Assembly (NCBI GenBank): GCA_037176845.1
Contig: JAYKXP010000010.1
Coordinates: 1-64,000 of the forward strand
Reading direction: 5' to 3'
DNA: 64,000 bases
Source: Paramarasmius palmivorus
Taxonomy: Eukaryota; Basidiomycota; Agaricomycetes; Agaricales; Marasmiaceae
Every line of letters begins with the position of its first letter. Positions within the stretch are counted from its first letter, which is position 1. Below the pieces are notes generated by a model, which was not told the origin of the DNA, made no database searches, and saw nothing but the letters and a program-made list of their open reading frames with translations. This document shows, one piece after another, positions 22,374-35,300 of this stretch. The position numbers and the translations under genes are program-made.

Positions 22374-23886
22374 CTATTCGGCGAACCAAAGATCATCCAA
22401 TAAGTCTAGTGCACTCGCGCGGGCCTGAGGATCTAGACGAAGACAACGACGCATCAATGCTGCCAGAGAATTGATTTCCGCATCACCCATGTCCTCCACG
22501 GCGCCTCTGATACAGGCCTCGAAAGAGATATTATATATAACAACTTCCTCATTCGGAACAAAGCTTTTGAAGCGACCTGAAATCCTATCAAAACGAGAAA
22601 CAATCAAGAGAAGAAAAGAGATACTTACAACTAGGAGGAATGAAATACTCTACTGCAGCGGGCCATTGTCGCAAAAGGTGGCCATTGAAATTGTCCCCGG
22701 TTTTGCATGCCATCTGATATAACATACTATTGGGTTCAGGCAGGTCCCAGGTCTTAGCTCTGGTCCAGGTGGACAATGTTTCCCCAGTGACAATTTCAAA
22801 TAGCTATATTATTGTCTCAATATCATGTTAAAAATATGGGAGATACAAGTCACAACATACCAGACATCCAAAAGCCCAAATGTCGGCTGGCATGTCCCAT
22901 TCACCTTGAAGCCAAACCTCAGGGGGGCGGTTCGGGATAATATTGATTGTACGTGCATCATGGAGACGACTTGGTTGTGCTGTTCATATATATATATTCG
23001 CATCAGGCAAGCACTAAAAGGGGCGGGAACGCATACCGCAGCCGAAATCTCCTAAGACATACGTCGCTTCCTGAGCTTCCTCTAACGAGATCACCGGAAA
23101 GTGCTGGGAAACTGCAGACTGGACAATCTGTCCTTCGTGTGACAGTTCAGGTTCGTGGCGACGAGCAGGATACTCCTTCAGGAACCCTTCGACGTTTGCC
23201 GAGCTAAGTCGAGTATCAATGAAGATGTTGTCCGTTTTCAAATCCGCATGAACGACACTTCGACTATGAGCGTGGACGATGCCGCGAAGGAGGTGGAGGA
23301 GAATACGTTTAGCAAGAGGCAACGGAAGTCCCTTGCCACTTCTCGCTGCCATTAGAGACGACACATCGCCGCGATAGAGTGGAGTGACAAAACATAGGTG
23401 GTCTCCAGTAAGTTCATTGCCGGGGAGAGTAAAGTCAGACAAGAGGCGAATAGTGTGCGGGGATAATGGCTCGAAGGAGACTGCACGTAGGGCATCCGAT
23501 TCCCATACCAAATTCTTGCGGTCGAGTTCCGTCGTGTGTCCAGTACAGACCTTGACAGCAACAAAGTTGCGGTTGACATCATCTCGAGCAAGCCAAGTGC
23601 TAGAGTTACCGCCCCACCCAAGCTTACGCTCGATAATATACCGTCCATCCGGACCAATCCTTTGACCAAAATCTAGGTTTGCCCATCCATAACCCATGGA
23701 TGCAGGCATGCCCAGTGCCTCTGACGCGAAGTGAAGGTCATAAACTGGGTTACCGTCAGGCCCGACAGAGAAGTGTCGATTCGTTGGTTGGACTGAAGCC
23801 ATGTGTGAGACCGCTTTCCAAAACCTGAATGGGAACGCAGACAGAGCTGGTCGGAATGCAACCTTGAGAAGGCAGTAAGGCACCAT
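22374..23886 (-). CDS. SRPK-like serine/threonine protein kinase
   Basis: Four exons (23886-23037, 22979-22861, 22803-22629, 22576-22374) encode 448 residues, or 420 if translation starts at the second ATG (23802). Kinase features: glycine loop LGWGGNSSTWLA, VAIK-type lysine in FVAVKVC, catalytic loop VVHADLKTDN (HAD in place of HRD), and DFGCG at the magnesium site, followed by an SRPK-type PPEVWLQGEWDMPADIWAFGC. The pattern is typical of the expanded fungal SRPK-like kinases; the targets (possibly SR proteins) are inferred. The longer start would add a hydrophobic/basic leader. Introns are 52-57 bp. Divergent from ATG9. Confidence 0.85.
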
Positions 23887-24264
23887 TCAACCTCCTTGCA
23901 GAATGCAACCTTGGGCCCCCACATACCATATGGAGAGAAAAAAACCTTTGTTGTTTGCTTTCAGTAGCCTACCCGAGCAGCTGCATTCAAGTACGTTCAA
24001 ATTGCAAGTTCGAGATGAGAGTAAAAGGTAACGCGGCCGAATACGTCAGTGTACGTATTAGAGAGGGTTACTAGTCACATGATCGAGCCCCAAAAGGCTT
24101 CTCCAGAATCTCTCTCGACCTCGGACTACGCAAGCGCTAGCCTTCGGGCACACCCAGTCAAGCAACCCAAATTTGTGCTTGAAGAGCAGTGGCTGCGCTT
24201 GCTATACACTCTTTTCTCATCTACCACCACCACCCACTTCTGACTCACAGGACACACGACGAAC
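23887..24264. promoter_or_regulatory. divergent promoter region, kinase / ATG9
   Basis: 378 bases separate the two start codons. No gene is present. Pyrimidine-rich stretches precede the ATG9 start; no specific operator was identified. Confidence 0.4.
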
Positions 24265-27200
24265 ATGAGCAGAGCGTACCGGTACACGCCGGCTAATCAA
24301 TCATTGCGAATGCTTGCAGAGGATGAAGATGATACGAAACTACAGGATTCTGAAGAAGAGATTGACCTGGAAACTGGGGCTGGTGATGGAAGTCGCAGGG
24401 GTAGTCAAGAAGCCAATGCACAAAGAGCAGCTCCGGCTCTGGGCAAACTGTCAGCATCCAAGAGGGTATCCTGGGACGCGTATGGAACTGGTATCGGTGC
24501 CAGTAGCAGTAACGTTCCTTCGAATAACGAGGCACAAGACGATTCGGATGATGGAGAAGTACCACAGAGTTTCATGATCGAGGATAGTCGGAAAGCTACC
24601 CCCAAAAAGTCAAAGGGAAAGGCCAAAGAATCCAGGAGCAGTGGTAGCGGACGAACGAGGCCGCTTCATTCCGTCGGTGGTGGAAAGAAACTGTCTTCCA
24701 TTTTGCCTACACACCATACTCACTCTGGATCTTCCCAAGCCCACCGGTCAACCGTATCTACTCCACCGAGGCCATCAGAAATCGATGTCGACGAAGATAT
24801 GGAGGATGGTCAGCATACACCGCGTGCGGGGGCAGGTCCATACGACGACAGAAATGAACAGGAACGTTGGGAAGGCTGGTGGCCGAAACAGAATCGGGCG
24901 CTTGGACTGGATCCACACGAGCGGGCCTTGTGGAACTGGATCAACGTCTACAATCTAGATGCATTTCTGCAAGAGGTTTATTACTACTACCAAGGGAAAG
25001 GCATCTATAGTATTGCCCTGGCGAGAGGACTCAACCTTCTGTTGGTTTATTTTCACTTCTGGCTTTCTTTAAAGCTGACTAGCCACTTTAGAACAGTTGG
25101 CTTTGTCATTGGTTTTTCAACGTTCCTATTGGGGTGTATAGACTATTCAAAGATCAATCCAGAGAAGCAGATGCGGCTGGGCGATGCGATCGTTGACCAG
25201 TGTGTGTCAAAGTGTGTCATAATATACATTGTTTCGATCGTGTTTGCTAACCTCAGATTTAGGTTCTCGGGATTCACTCTTCTTTTCTTCATCCTCTTCA
25301 CCGCCTTCTACATATGGGAAATCGTCAATTTTATTGTAGGGGTCAGAAGACTAGTCGACATGTACAACTTCTATACCCATCTACTCAAGATTCCAGATGT
25401 ACGGTCTTCCTTTCTCCCACACGTCCTTGACTGACACTACAAAATCAGGCAGATATCCAAACAATCTCATGGCCCGAGGTCGTCCGCCGAATAGGCGCCA
25501 TACGTGAAGAAAACCCCCTTACCGCTATATCTTCCAAGGCCTCAGGTCATAACAACACTTCGACTGCAAAGCTCGACGCACACGATGTCGCGAACAGGAT
25601 TATGCGTCAAGAAAACTATCTAATAGCGCTATTCAACAAGGATGTGCTGGATTTACGGGTACCACTACCGCCAATCTTGAAGAGATTTGTCCCGGAAGAG
25701 AGCGGGAAAGGGAAGATGTTGACTAGGGCTTTGGAATGGAATTTGAGGTTCTGTCTCATGCAATATCTGTTCGATGAACATGGGAAAGTCAGGAAAGTCT
25801 TTCTGAAGAGCAAGAATCGAAGATTTCTAATTGAGGGGTATGTGGTCTTCATTGCGAAAGTATTGTGAGCTGAGCTTATGGTTCTAGGTTGAAACGCCGA
25901 TTCATCTTTATGGGGATTCTCAACGCTATTTTTGCGCCTTTCATTGTGCTGTATGTGTTAATGTACTCTTTCTTCCGGTACTTCGAGGTCAGTGTGAAGC
26001 TATTTATTCGGATTCGTCGGTATACTGACTCCCCAACAGCAATATCACAAGGACCCATCCACAGTCAGTGGTCGCCGTTATACCTCATATGCGCAATGGA
26101 AATTCCGGGAATTTAATGAGCTACCACATCTCTTCATACGGAGACTCGACGAGAGCTACCCGCTTGCCAATACCTATATTGGACAGTTCCCCAACGAGAA
26201 GGTGACATTGATCATGCGATTTGTCGCATTCGTCTCTGGTGCATTCGCCGCTGTGTTATTCCTGGCGACAATCTGGGATCCAGATATCTTTGTTCATTTG
26301 GAAATCACACCCCACCGAACGGTGTTGTTCTACCTCGGATTGTTTGGCTCAGTACTCGCGATGGCACGAGGCATGATACCTGAAGAGAACAGGGTGTTTG
26401 ATCCAGAGATGTTGATGACTGGCGTGATAACTTACACGCACTACATGCCGGATTTGTGGAAAGGACAATTACACTCTAAACGAGTTCGTACTCTCTGAGC
26501 TTTCGAGTTTTGGTTATGCTGACGCGTATGATTGTACAGGTACACCAAGAATTTGGCCAGCTTTTCGCAATGAAGGTCCTGATATTCGTCGAGGAGCTTG
26601 CGTCAGTCGTACTCACGCCCTTTGTCTTATGGTTCTCCTTGCCTCCTTGTGCACCTGTTATAATCGATTTCTTCCGTGAATTTACGGTACACGTCGATGG
26701 AAGAGGCTATGTGTGTAGCTTTGCCGAGTTCAACTTTGAGAGACACGGAAACATTAAGGTAGTTTATGCCTTCTTCTGGCCCCTCATTGCTCAAGTCGCT
26801 TTTTTTAGTTCGGTGCTCCGATTCAGGTGCAAGATAAGAAGATGATGTCCAATGAAGGAAAGATGGAGAAGAGCTTCTTGAACTTCAAGGTTCGTTGCAC
26901 CCAATCTACCCAAAGGTCACTCGCTGACATTTCATCAGGCTGCAAATCCGGATTGGATGCCGACAGACCCCTCAGGCTCACTCTATCTAAGCCGATTGCA
27001 AGGCTTCACCGCTGCACACCCTGGCTCCTTTACATTCTCACCAGCACGACAACACTCTGCTACCTCTGCGTCCCCGACCGGAGAGTATCATGAGAGCACT
27101 TTGGCAGAAAGAGCGCAGGAATATGATCGGGCACTCAAGCAAAGCCAGTATGCGGCTCGAAGACGAGGGTTCGGTGCTGGAAGTACTTTCTTGGGGATGT

Positions 27201-27541
27201 CAGCACTTGGGCCACCAGTCGCGTCCGGTGCTGGCCCGTCCGCTTCGTCGATATTTGGTGCTATGGCTGGCGCACAAACGGTTGTGCTGGGCGATTCTCA
27301 GGGTAGTGTGATGCCTGCTACTGTTACTGCTGGTAAAGTTCCCACCACAGTGATACCAGATGAAGAAGTGGGGCCAGATGGAGTGATGGAGGGCGACAGG
27401 TCGTATGTCGATGGCGCTGCTGGTAAACGGCCAAAACCTATCGAAGAGGAGGAGGAAGACGAAGGCATGGAAGACGGCGGAGTGCTCGGACTTTTGGCTC
27501 AGATCTATGCGAGGAGGGACGCTCCTTCGAGACCTGTCTGA
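24265..27541 (+). CDS. ATG9: autophagy-related protein 9
   Basis: Seven exons (24265-25398, 25449-25837, 25888-25987, 26040-26483, 26540-26758, 26809-26889, 26939-27541) encode 989 residues. Atg9 is the multispanning lipid scramblase on vesicles that seed the autophagosome. The N-terminal 200 residues are disordered. The core starts at [20 protein letters not shown], followed by membrane helices ([79 protein letters not shown]) and the conserved [19 protein letters not shown] block. The C-terminal tail ([15 protein letters not shown]...) matches fungal Atg9. Introns are 49-56 bp. Convergent with the FKBP gene. Confidence 0.95.
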
Positions 27542-27689
27542 TTTACATAGATGTATGTTTACGCTTCATGTTAATAGTTATAATGGATTCTGTATTACAC
27601 CTGTGCCAGCGCATACAAGTCAACGGTGGTGTCTGGGACGTAATCAAACAGAAGTGTATAGCCAAGCGTCTTCATCCATTCGTGCTACT

Positions 27690-28318
27690 CTACAGCTCAT
27701 CACGAGTATTACCGTTTAACTCCACGAGTTCGGTCTCGAATACAAGGGCCGAGTTAGGAGGAATAACACTTCCAAATCCACGAGAACCTGAAAAGGTGTT
27801 AAGAGCTGCGTGCTACGAATATTAGATGCCACGTACCATAGGCCATGTTGGCTGGAATAGTCAGCTTGCGCTTTTCCCCAACACACATTCCCTGAAGGCC
27901 TTCATCCCATCCTTTGATGACTTGACCGACACCAACTGAGAAAGATTATCAGTTCACGCGTGGATAGAGCCGAAAAATTGTCACTCACGCTTGAGAGGAA
28001 GAGGGTCACCACGGTCGAGACTGGAATAGATTCAGTATTTGAGCTACGGTAGACAATTACTATCGCTCACCTTGAGTCGAATTTGTTTCCATTGGTGAAC
28101 AAGGTACCAGTCTGTTCAAAGGGTTGAATTACATTGGTTCATTGACTAGAGAACCACACGATACTTACATAGTGGACCTTGATAGAATCACCCTTTTTGG
28201 CGACTGTAGTGCATTTTTCGGGCTTGTAGGTGGTGTCAATGACAAGCTCAGTGGGTGGTTCTGCTGCCAGAGCAGTCACGGCGAAGAGCAGAGCCAGCAC
28301 AAAGCCAAAGAGTTGCAT
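27690..28318 (-). CDS. FPR2: ER-lumenal FKBP-type peptidyl-prolyl isomerase
   Basis: Five exons (28318-28169, 28111-28071, 28020-27989, 27935-27837, 27787-27690) give 139 residues. A signal peptide ([19 protein letters not shown]) precedes one FKBP domain with the expected stretches [34 protein letters not shown] and [15 protein letters not shown]. The protein ends in RDEL, a KDEL/HDEL-type ER retrieval signal. It should speed proline isomerisation in proteins folding in the ER and bind FK506. Closest named equivalents are yeast Fpr2 and human FKBP2. All four introns are 49-57 bp. Confidence 0.92.
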
Positions 28319-28524
28319 GGTGGTTGAGAGGAAAGATACGTGTACCACTGTACGTGGATGTGGGAGATTCAACGCTAAGGTCTTACCCAATTAGGAGAAG
28401 GTATAGTCACACCTGTATAACGGCGGAGAACGATATATATCCTGTGTCTAGAGCAGAACTACCATAGCCCAACCTTATACCACACTTTCAATGTAGATCT
28501 ACGGCTTTCCTTACCACCCTCCGA

Positions 28525-29859
28525 CTAATAATGCGGAATCTCGAATTTGTATCCTTGGCTTATCCACGCATTTTCCCGTACCACGTAGTCGTCAATGGTA
28601 TCCAGAAGTGTCTACAACCCAGAAATTTAAGTGTTTAAATCACAATAACTCATATGCACTTACCACTTCTAGTGGTACAAATTGCTCCCTCTTCAAGCCA
28701 AGGATCTGTTCAATCCTCTCATAATTACACGACAAGGGTTCCTCGTTTAGGGCCTTCGGATCATTCCTAATCAGCCGATCCTTCAAAGCGGGTCTCTTGG
28801 CGTCCAATAGACGAACGGCTTCCTTGAAGTCTATGGTGTAGGGGGAACCGAGGACGATCTGCTTCCGGTCCTTCGACAACGAAGAAACGAAAGGCGATCT
28901 GAGGGCACCAACGTGAGCTTTCGCTGCATCACGTACGTCAACGTAGATGCCAGTGGGCGAGTAGGCACCGTCAGGGACGATGAGCTGATACAGAAAGGTG
29001 TTCACTCCAGGGAAAGCCGGGGCTGGCAGATAGAAATTTGGCGTGTAAGGACCATATGTGAGCGGGAGAGCGACTAGAAGAACGTCTGTCAACACAGGTC
29101 TGCCGAACAGAGGAGGCACCGTACTCAGTGTAACGTCCACATGTGGGTGTGACTTGGCCCATTCCCAGATCGCCTGCTCGGTCAGGATTTTACAGGACTC
29201 GTATATTGCAAAGGGATCGTCACTGCGAAGGACTTCTTCCTTAGTCAACGGATGTCCTGATCAAAAAATCAAAATCTATTCATAGCTGTAATACTTTCCT
29301 GGTGACTTACCGAGCTTGACCTGAATCATTCCAGTCACTATCACCCGCTTTATTCCAGCCGCTTCTGCCTGACGCAGAATGTTCAGGGATCCTTCCACAG
29401 AGCCCTGTGAATGACTTAGTTATTCCGAAAATGCTAGCCGAAGTGACGAACCTGGTATATCTGCTCAGCTGTGGCTCGTCCAGGAGGAGAAGCCAAGTGT
29501 ATCAGGGCGTCAACACCTTGTAAATCATCTTGAAGTTGTGCTGTGCTGATATCAAGCATATCGACGACTTGCAAGCGGTTGTTGTCTATTTCGGAGGAGT
29601 AGCGTAGTTTCAGATGACCAGTCTTCGCCCCAGGTCGAACGGCACTAGTTGCGACTTTTTAGTGGAAACCTAACTAGCTAGGATGGATCGCAAGCCCACC
29701 ATTTAACACGATAACCCTGTCCGAGAAGCTCATCAAGTACATGAGATCCAATAAAGCCTGTTGATCCAGTCACCTATGACGATTGTAGCAAAGTTCTGGC
29801 GGAAAGAAAAGGTTCGGAGGACTCACAAAGATTGTCTGCTGCCAGTTCAGGTTTGACAT
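28525..29859 (-). CDS. extended short-chain dehydrogenase/reductase (dihydroflavonol-reductase/Gre2-like)
   Basis: Six exons (29859-29827, 29773-29710, 29654-29452, 29404-29311, 29256-28664, 28611-28525) encode 357 residues. The N-terminal TGSTGFIGSH is the TGxxGxxG NAD(P) motif; DALIHLASPP and a YESCK (Tyr-x3-Lys) active site follow. The family reduces carbonyls such as methylglyoxal or flavonoid-like ketones with NADPH; the true substrate is unknown. The donor of the second intron (after TAT-C) was chosen to keep the frame and is the least certain border. Same strand as the FKBP gene downstream, divergent from AFG1. Confidence 0.85.
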
Positions 29860-30053
29860 GTTGGACGGTTTATTTTGCAGATATCACTAGAGTAATCTCT
29901 CCTGATATACTTGTCGGCGTGCGATCCTATCGCATAGGTCTTGGTCATTTCCGGCTGCGAGGTAGTGGAAGCCAGGAAGTGGGATAATACTGATGATTGT
30001 GTCACTCCGAGCCGGTCCGTGCGCATACTAAGCTCGAGCGCTTCTTCTCTCCC

Positions 30054-32267
30054 ATGACCTCCAAACTCTACATACGGTCTACTCATTCTTCCTGGTGCAG
30101 ACGATATAGTTTTCACTCTCTTGCAGCAAGACACGCTCAGGATCGTACTTCATCGGAATCCTGTCGGACCTTGACCACCAACGCCGGCAATCTACCCCAG
30201 CAAGTTGATCTCCTGGAGCGATATCGAGGCTTGGTGTCTCTGGGGAAAGTGAATTATGATGAAGGGCAGGTTCGGGTCATTATGCAGGCGAGTAAAATTT
30301 GTTATGCGGGGCTAGGAGCTAGAGCTTGACCCTCAGTCTCAGCTTCGTCGGTTACAGCGCCAATTAGTGGACTATACGCCGGTTGGCGCTAGCTCGTATA
30401 CTCACTGGAGCAACGAACGGGGGACGTCTTCCGAAAGTGGCTCTGTGGAATGGTGGTCTACCAGGTCGCATGAAGTGAAAGAGGAGCCATTAGCAATGAC
30501 GATATTTAAGGGACACGCCGAAGAACTGGCATCACTCAAATCGCCCAAAGTGTGTGGGACCAGTAAAACGTACCTTCAAACCAAGACTGACCACCTAATA
30601 TCCCTCCATCATTTCATACTTCACTTCTAGTAGGGTCTCTTGTTGACAGGCCCCCCAGGCTCAGGGAAAACCTTCCTCGTCAATCTTTGGTTCGACGCTC
30701 TTCCGACCGCCTACAAAGCCCGGAAACATTACAACGAGCTAGTCCTCGAGATATACCGTGCAGTTTGGGATATCACACAAGAGCGTATGACTGAACCTTC
30801 GCCTATTGCCTTCCAGAGCGGTCCAAGTTGGCGGTCACGTTCCCTAGCTGTGTGGAAAAAGCTTATACCTGGGAGTAGCGGGGGGTTTATCAAATACCAG
30901 AATTCTCCTATGGCTTATGCAGTTGCCAAGAGGCTCATCTTGCATCATTGGTTACTGGTCTTTGACGAGATCCAGCTTCTGGACGTCTCGAGTGCGAGCC
31001 TACTTGCTGAGGTACTTTCGTGGTATTGGAGAATGGGAGGAATCGTGATCGGTACTTCAAATAAGGTACCCGAGGATCTATACCAGAATGGAGTGCAGAG
31101 GGAACGTCTAGAGCCTTTTGTGGAAGCATTGAAGGCGAGGTGTCCTGTGTTGAGTATGGAAACGAATTCTGCCAGAGATTGGCGTGTTGTCAGAGCAGAG
31201 ATTAACTCGGAGCCAGCAAAGAGGAGTACTTGGTTTACAAGTGATGACATTGCTGCATTTGAACGTGCGGTAGATAGCGCCACTGGCAGGGCGAGTAGGT
31301 GCACTTGCTTTCTCTGCGGATATACACCCTAAATGACATCTGTTGCAGCACCAGAAACAATCCAACTCAACATCTTTGGTCGTGGTTTCAATGTCGCAAG
31401 AGCATACAGAGATACATGTAGATTCTCTTTTCATGAGCTCTGTGCCGAGGTATGTTCGCACATTCTCATTATCAACATGTAAAATGACGAGATGTAGTCT
31501 TTAGGCCCTGCAGATTATATCTCACTTGCATCTACGTTTTCAACCGTGATCATCGACGATGTTCCTGTTCTCAAGTTGTCTGCGAAGGACCAAGCTCGGC
31601 GATTCATCTCTTTAATTGATGCTCTATATGAAGCACGTTGCCGAATCATCATACTTGCGGCAAACACTCCAGAGAACATATTCTTTCCGGATGCGATCCA
31701 AGAAATTCAAAATATGCAAGACGACATCATGATGGCGGAGAGTGTGGCAGAGACTAGAGACACCTATCGCCCCAATGTTTCTTCATACGATACACCAGAG
31801 ATGCAGGAAGTCCCAGACGAGAAAGTCATGCCGCTAGATACACTTTCCATATTTTCAGGTAAGCATGCATTCTTCACGAAATATCAATAGACGCTCATCT
31901 TCCGACAGGTAAAGATGAACAGTTTGCGTTCAAACGCGCACTATCTCGCCTGATCGAGATGTCGAGCGTGAGCTACAACCGCGACGAAACTTGGACACCT
32001 TTGCCTCTCGGCCTGCGTAAATGGGAAAACTTGCAGCGAACCGAACCAGCACAAACGTTCTATCGTTCAAAACCGCCTCAAACAACGAAGGTAGATGATG
32101 ATTTTGCATCAGAAGCAGCCTATGAGGCTCGGGATCTTCCGAAAGATCTTCGGCCTCCACCCAAGCTGCGAGATCATCACGTTTGGGGCGTTCGAGATGA
32201 CTGGGGTGAAGGTGCCGGGAATTGGGGTAAAGGTACGAAGGTGTATGATAATAAATCAGACAGATAG
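30054..32267 (+). CDS. AFG1: AFG1/LACE1-type mitochondrial AAA ATPase
   Basis: Six exons (30054-30287, 30343-30549, 30634-31294, 31349-31449, 31498-31858, 31909-32267) encode 640 residues. The N-terminus is rich in Arg and Ser and lacks acids, as expected for a mitochondrial presequence. Walker A is GPPGSGKT, Walker B LLVFDEIQLLDV, and GTSNKVPEDLY and VIIDDVPVL fit the Afg1 fold. Afg1 assists turnover of mitochondrially encoded respiratory subunits in the matrix. The first intron begins GC (CAG/gcgagt), a GC-AG intron; other introns are GT-AG, 48-84 bp. Convergent with RSE1, 123 bases between stops. Confidence 0.9.
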
Positions 32268-32390
32268 ACTGTAGCTTAGCACAGATGTATGTATTATAGG
32301 AACCGACCTATTCAGTTGTTGCGGGCTGCTTACAGTTTCGGAATGTCAAAAATGAAAAACTGAGATATCACGTCATGTACCGAATACAAA

Positions 32391-35300
32391 CTAGAAGCCA
32401 CTCGTCGTGACCCTTAGTTGATCCAACTTCTTCAACACCTCACCGACCGTCCGATCCAGTTCTCCTGCAATAGCACTCTGTTTGGGTCCAGGTAATCTCG
32501 CGAATGTCTCGCATAAATCACCATCGACCACGGCCTTGACTGGGACATAGTATCCTCTCCAGCTCAGCTGATCTCTTCCAACCAAACTGCTCTGCTCCGA
32601 TCTCATGTGCTGCTCCAAGGTCGAGATAAAGTCAACATCTTCCTTCGACACAAACGGCACTAGGATACCAATCGTTCCGTGTAAACCTGTGTAGAGCAGA
32701 ATCTCACGACCACCGGCAACCATAGCTACTTTATGGATAGACGTGACCAAATCGCCAACGTGGAAGTGAGCGAGCATCTTGGTTTTGTGAGGAGCGCCCA
32801 TTAAAATGCCCTTCTCATGAAGGATACCAGCTCCAGTAGGATCGTCATCAACTTGTTCAGTCACCTTAGGATCTAACCGGTTGACAAAGATATTGCCAAA
32901 GCGGTCCCCGCACGCAACAGTGTTGTAGTCAACCATGGTCATTGCACTGATCCAACGAGGTTGCGTGTCATCGGCAAAGACCAGGAGACGGTTTTCGGGA
33001 GGCTTGTATACGGCGAAGGACACGGACTCTTGCATATCAGCGACGAGAATGCGAGATCCTTGGGTGTTGAGAGAAACAATCGCTGAGGCGAATTGCTGAT
33101 ATATATGCTTAGTAAACGTGGAGAGAAGTATTGCTTCGCTGCTCACCTTGTTTTCCACTTTTCTCAAGAGTTTCTTCTTGCCGATATCATATATCCGTAA
33201 AGCTTTTCCGACTCCAGCGACTAATCTGCCTTGGAAGCCCAGAAGTGCCAAAGGAACATCATCCGTCTCGGTCTATATGACAGACAGTCAACACCAGCTA
33301 CATTGGACATAGTGAAAACGTACCTTGTGTAGTAACTCCAAACCAGCACCATCTTCTGTGAACTTGTAGACTCGCAAGAAACCACTCGAGCACGAACGAG
33401 GCGATACGAGCGTGTCAGCAGCAGTACCAACGACGAGGTGCAGCTCTCCTCCTCGCGCAGAGAAGGGTACAACAGCGAGCGAGAATGCAGCCTCGTTGCT
33501 ATCCAAAGAAACGTATGCCACGGTTTTCGCCTAGAAAAGAGAGGTCAGAGCGCGCGACATAATCATCCCGATTACACATACCTCTATAGGATCTATGATC
33601 CGTATAGCAGACCCCCAGTTTCCAGCTGGAGCCTTCGGTCTACCGAAAACCTCTGAAGGCAGTGCTAGTACCTCTTCATCAATTTCCTTCCCCTGAGCAC
33701 GCTATTGAACATCGTAGTCAGCTATCTATTCTGTGGCATCAGAAGTTGAGATGATCTTACCAGTTCAGCCAGTCTCTTAGCAACGATATCTTCACCTAGT
33801 ACCCGATTGTCGCCCTCAATGAGGTAAAAGTAGTGATTAGTCGGATGGGTAATGAATTTGCGCGGCGTGTATGACAGTGGTATTGAATCTTGCTTCAGCT
33901 TCGTGCCCAGTTTAGGTATTTGGAAGATCCTGAAGAATGACATCAGCAAATGAATGAAACATAGAGACGGTCCTACTCACCGTAATGTACTACCGGTAAT
34001 CCCGATCAACCCTTCTGGACTCAGTTCGGCAGAGAAACTCCATGCATAGTCAAAGTTCTCAAAGATGAGCGGCGTGAAATGCATGAGGTTTTGGTGTGTG
34101 TAGTTCAGCCATGATCTTGATGACAACGCCAGAATTGCAGGATTTTGCTGTATTTGCACCCGGATGAGTCTGATCGGGCGTGTTCCCAAGAACCTACAAC
34201 AAATCGTGAGCTACCGGAAAACAAGCAATGAGCCTTTCTGGAGACTTGCCTGGTCCGAGTATCCGTCAATTGTCCATTTATCGGGTCCAACACCGTTCGC
34301 AACAACACACCATTCTGCAAGCCGATGTTGACAAATAGCGTCGGCTGTGTCTTGTTGATACTTGCATCCAGCATACTCGCAATGCAAATCGAACTCGGTG
34401 GTGCGGTCAATGCTTGTAGACTTATTGTCTCCAGCGTGCTCTCTGGGTCCAGGGATATAACACGAACAGTCTGGTCCTCACATCCTACCGCTAAAAACGG
34501 TGTTCGCTGTCTTCCCTCTGGAACATCTCCAATACTTATCGCCAGGACCGTCGAACCCATCGCCTTTCGGTCTTGGTACTCGTTTAGCTGGCCGTCCAAA
34601 TCCAGCTCAAAGTAGACAAGTTCCGCAGAAGAGAGTGCGACGACTACCTGGCGCTTGTTTGTCGTAGCAGCGACGATCGACTTGCCCGTTGGTACGCGCC
34701 ATTCGTTTACTCTGCTGTCAGCGAGAACGTGTCGGATACCTCCGGGGTGTACTTGAAGGAGAGCATCAGCACCGATTTGTTGCACAGCAAGGGTAGGCGC
34801 TGAAGATAAGAAGCCGGTGTCCTGGACTTCCTCGATGGTTTCACCGATGGAGAGAACGAGAGTACCATTGACGAATGAAAGGATGATATAAGAATCATAT
34901 AGATCGTCTTCCTTTTTCTTCGTCGTCCATACGGCATTCGGTATACCCGGTAACTCAGAACTTACAGACTCCTCGACCTCGAGTCCATGTCTGAGAGTTC
35001 TTAATGAGCTACGAGCTCCACGTCCACAAGCGGCGAAAATTTGAGGTGTGTCGGAATTTGGGAGGATGTTGAGTACTTTTGAGTCCACTATAGGACATAA
35101 CGATTCGATTTCGTCGGCAATAGCCAAGTTTTCAAGGGGTCGAGGACGGAAGTATGCGTGAGGAAGAGGAGTGCGAGGGTCGGCCATGCCAAAGTTGGGG
35201 TAAGAGGTTGAGCTAAACTCAGGCTCGTCGTCGTCGTCGCCTAGTTTTTGGAACTGGTATAGGTAGCTGTGAGAATTGTGTTCAGTTCATGTTACAAAAT

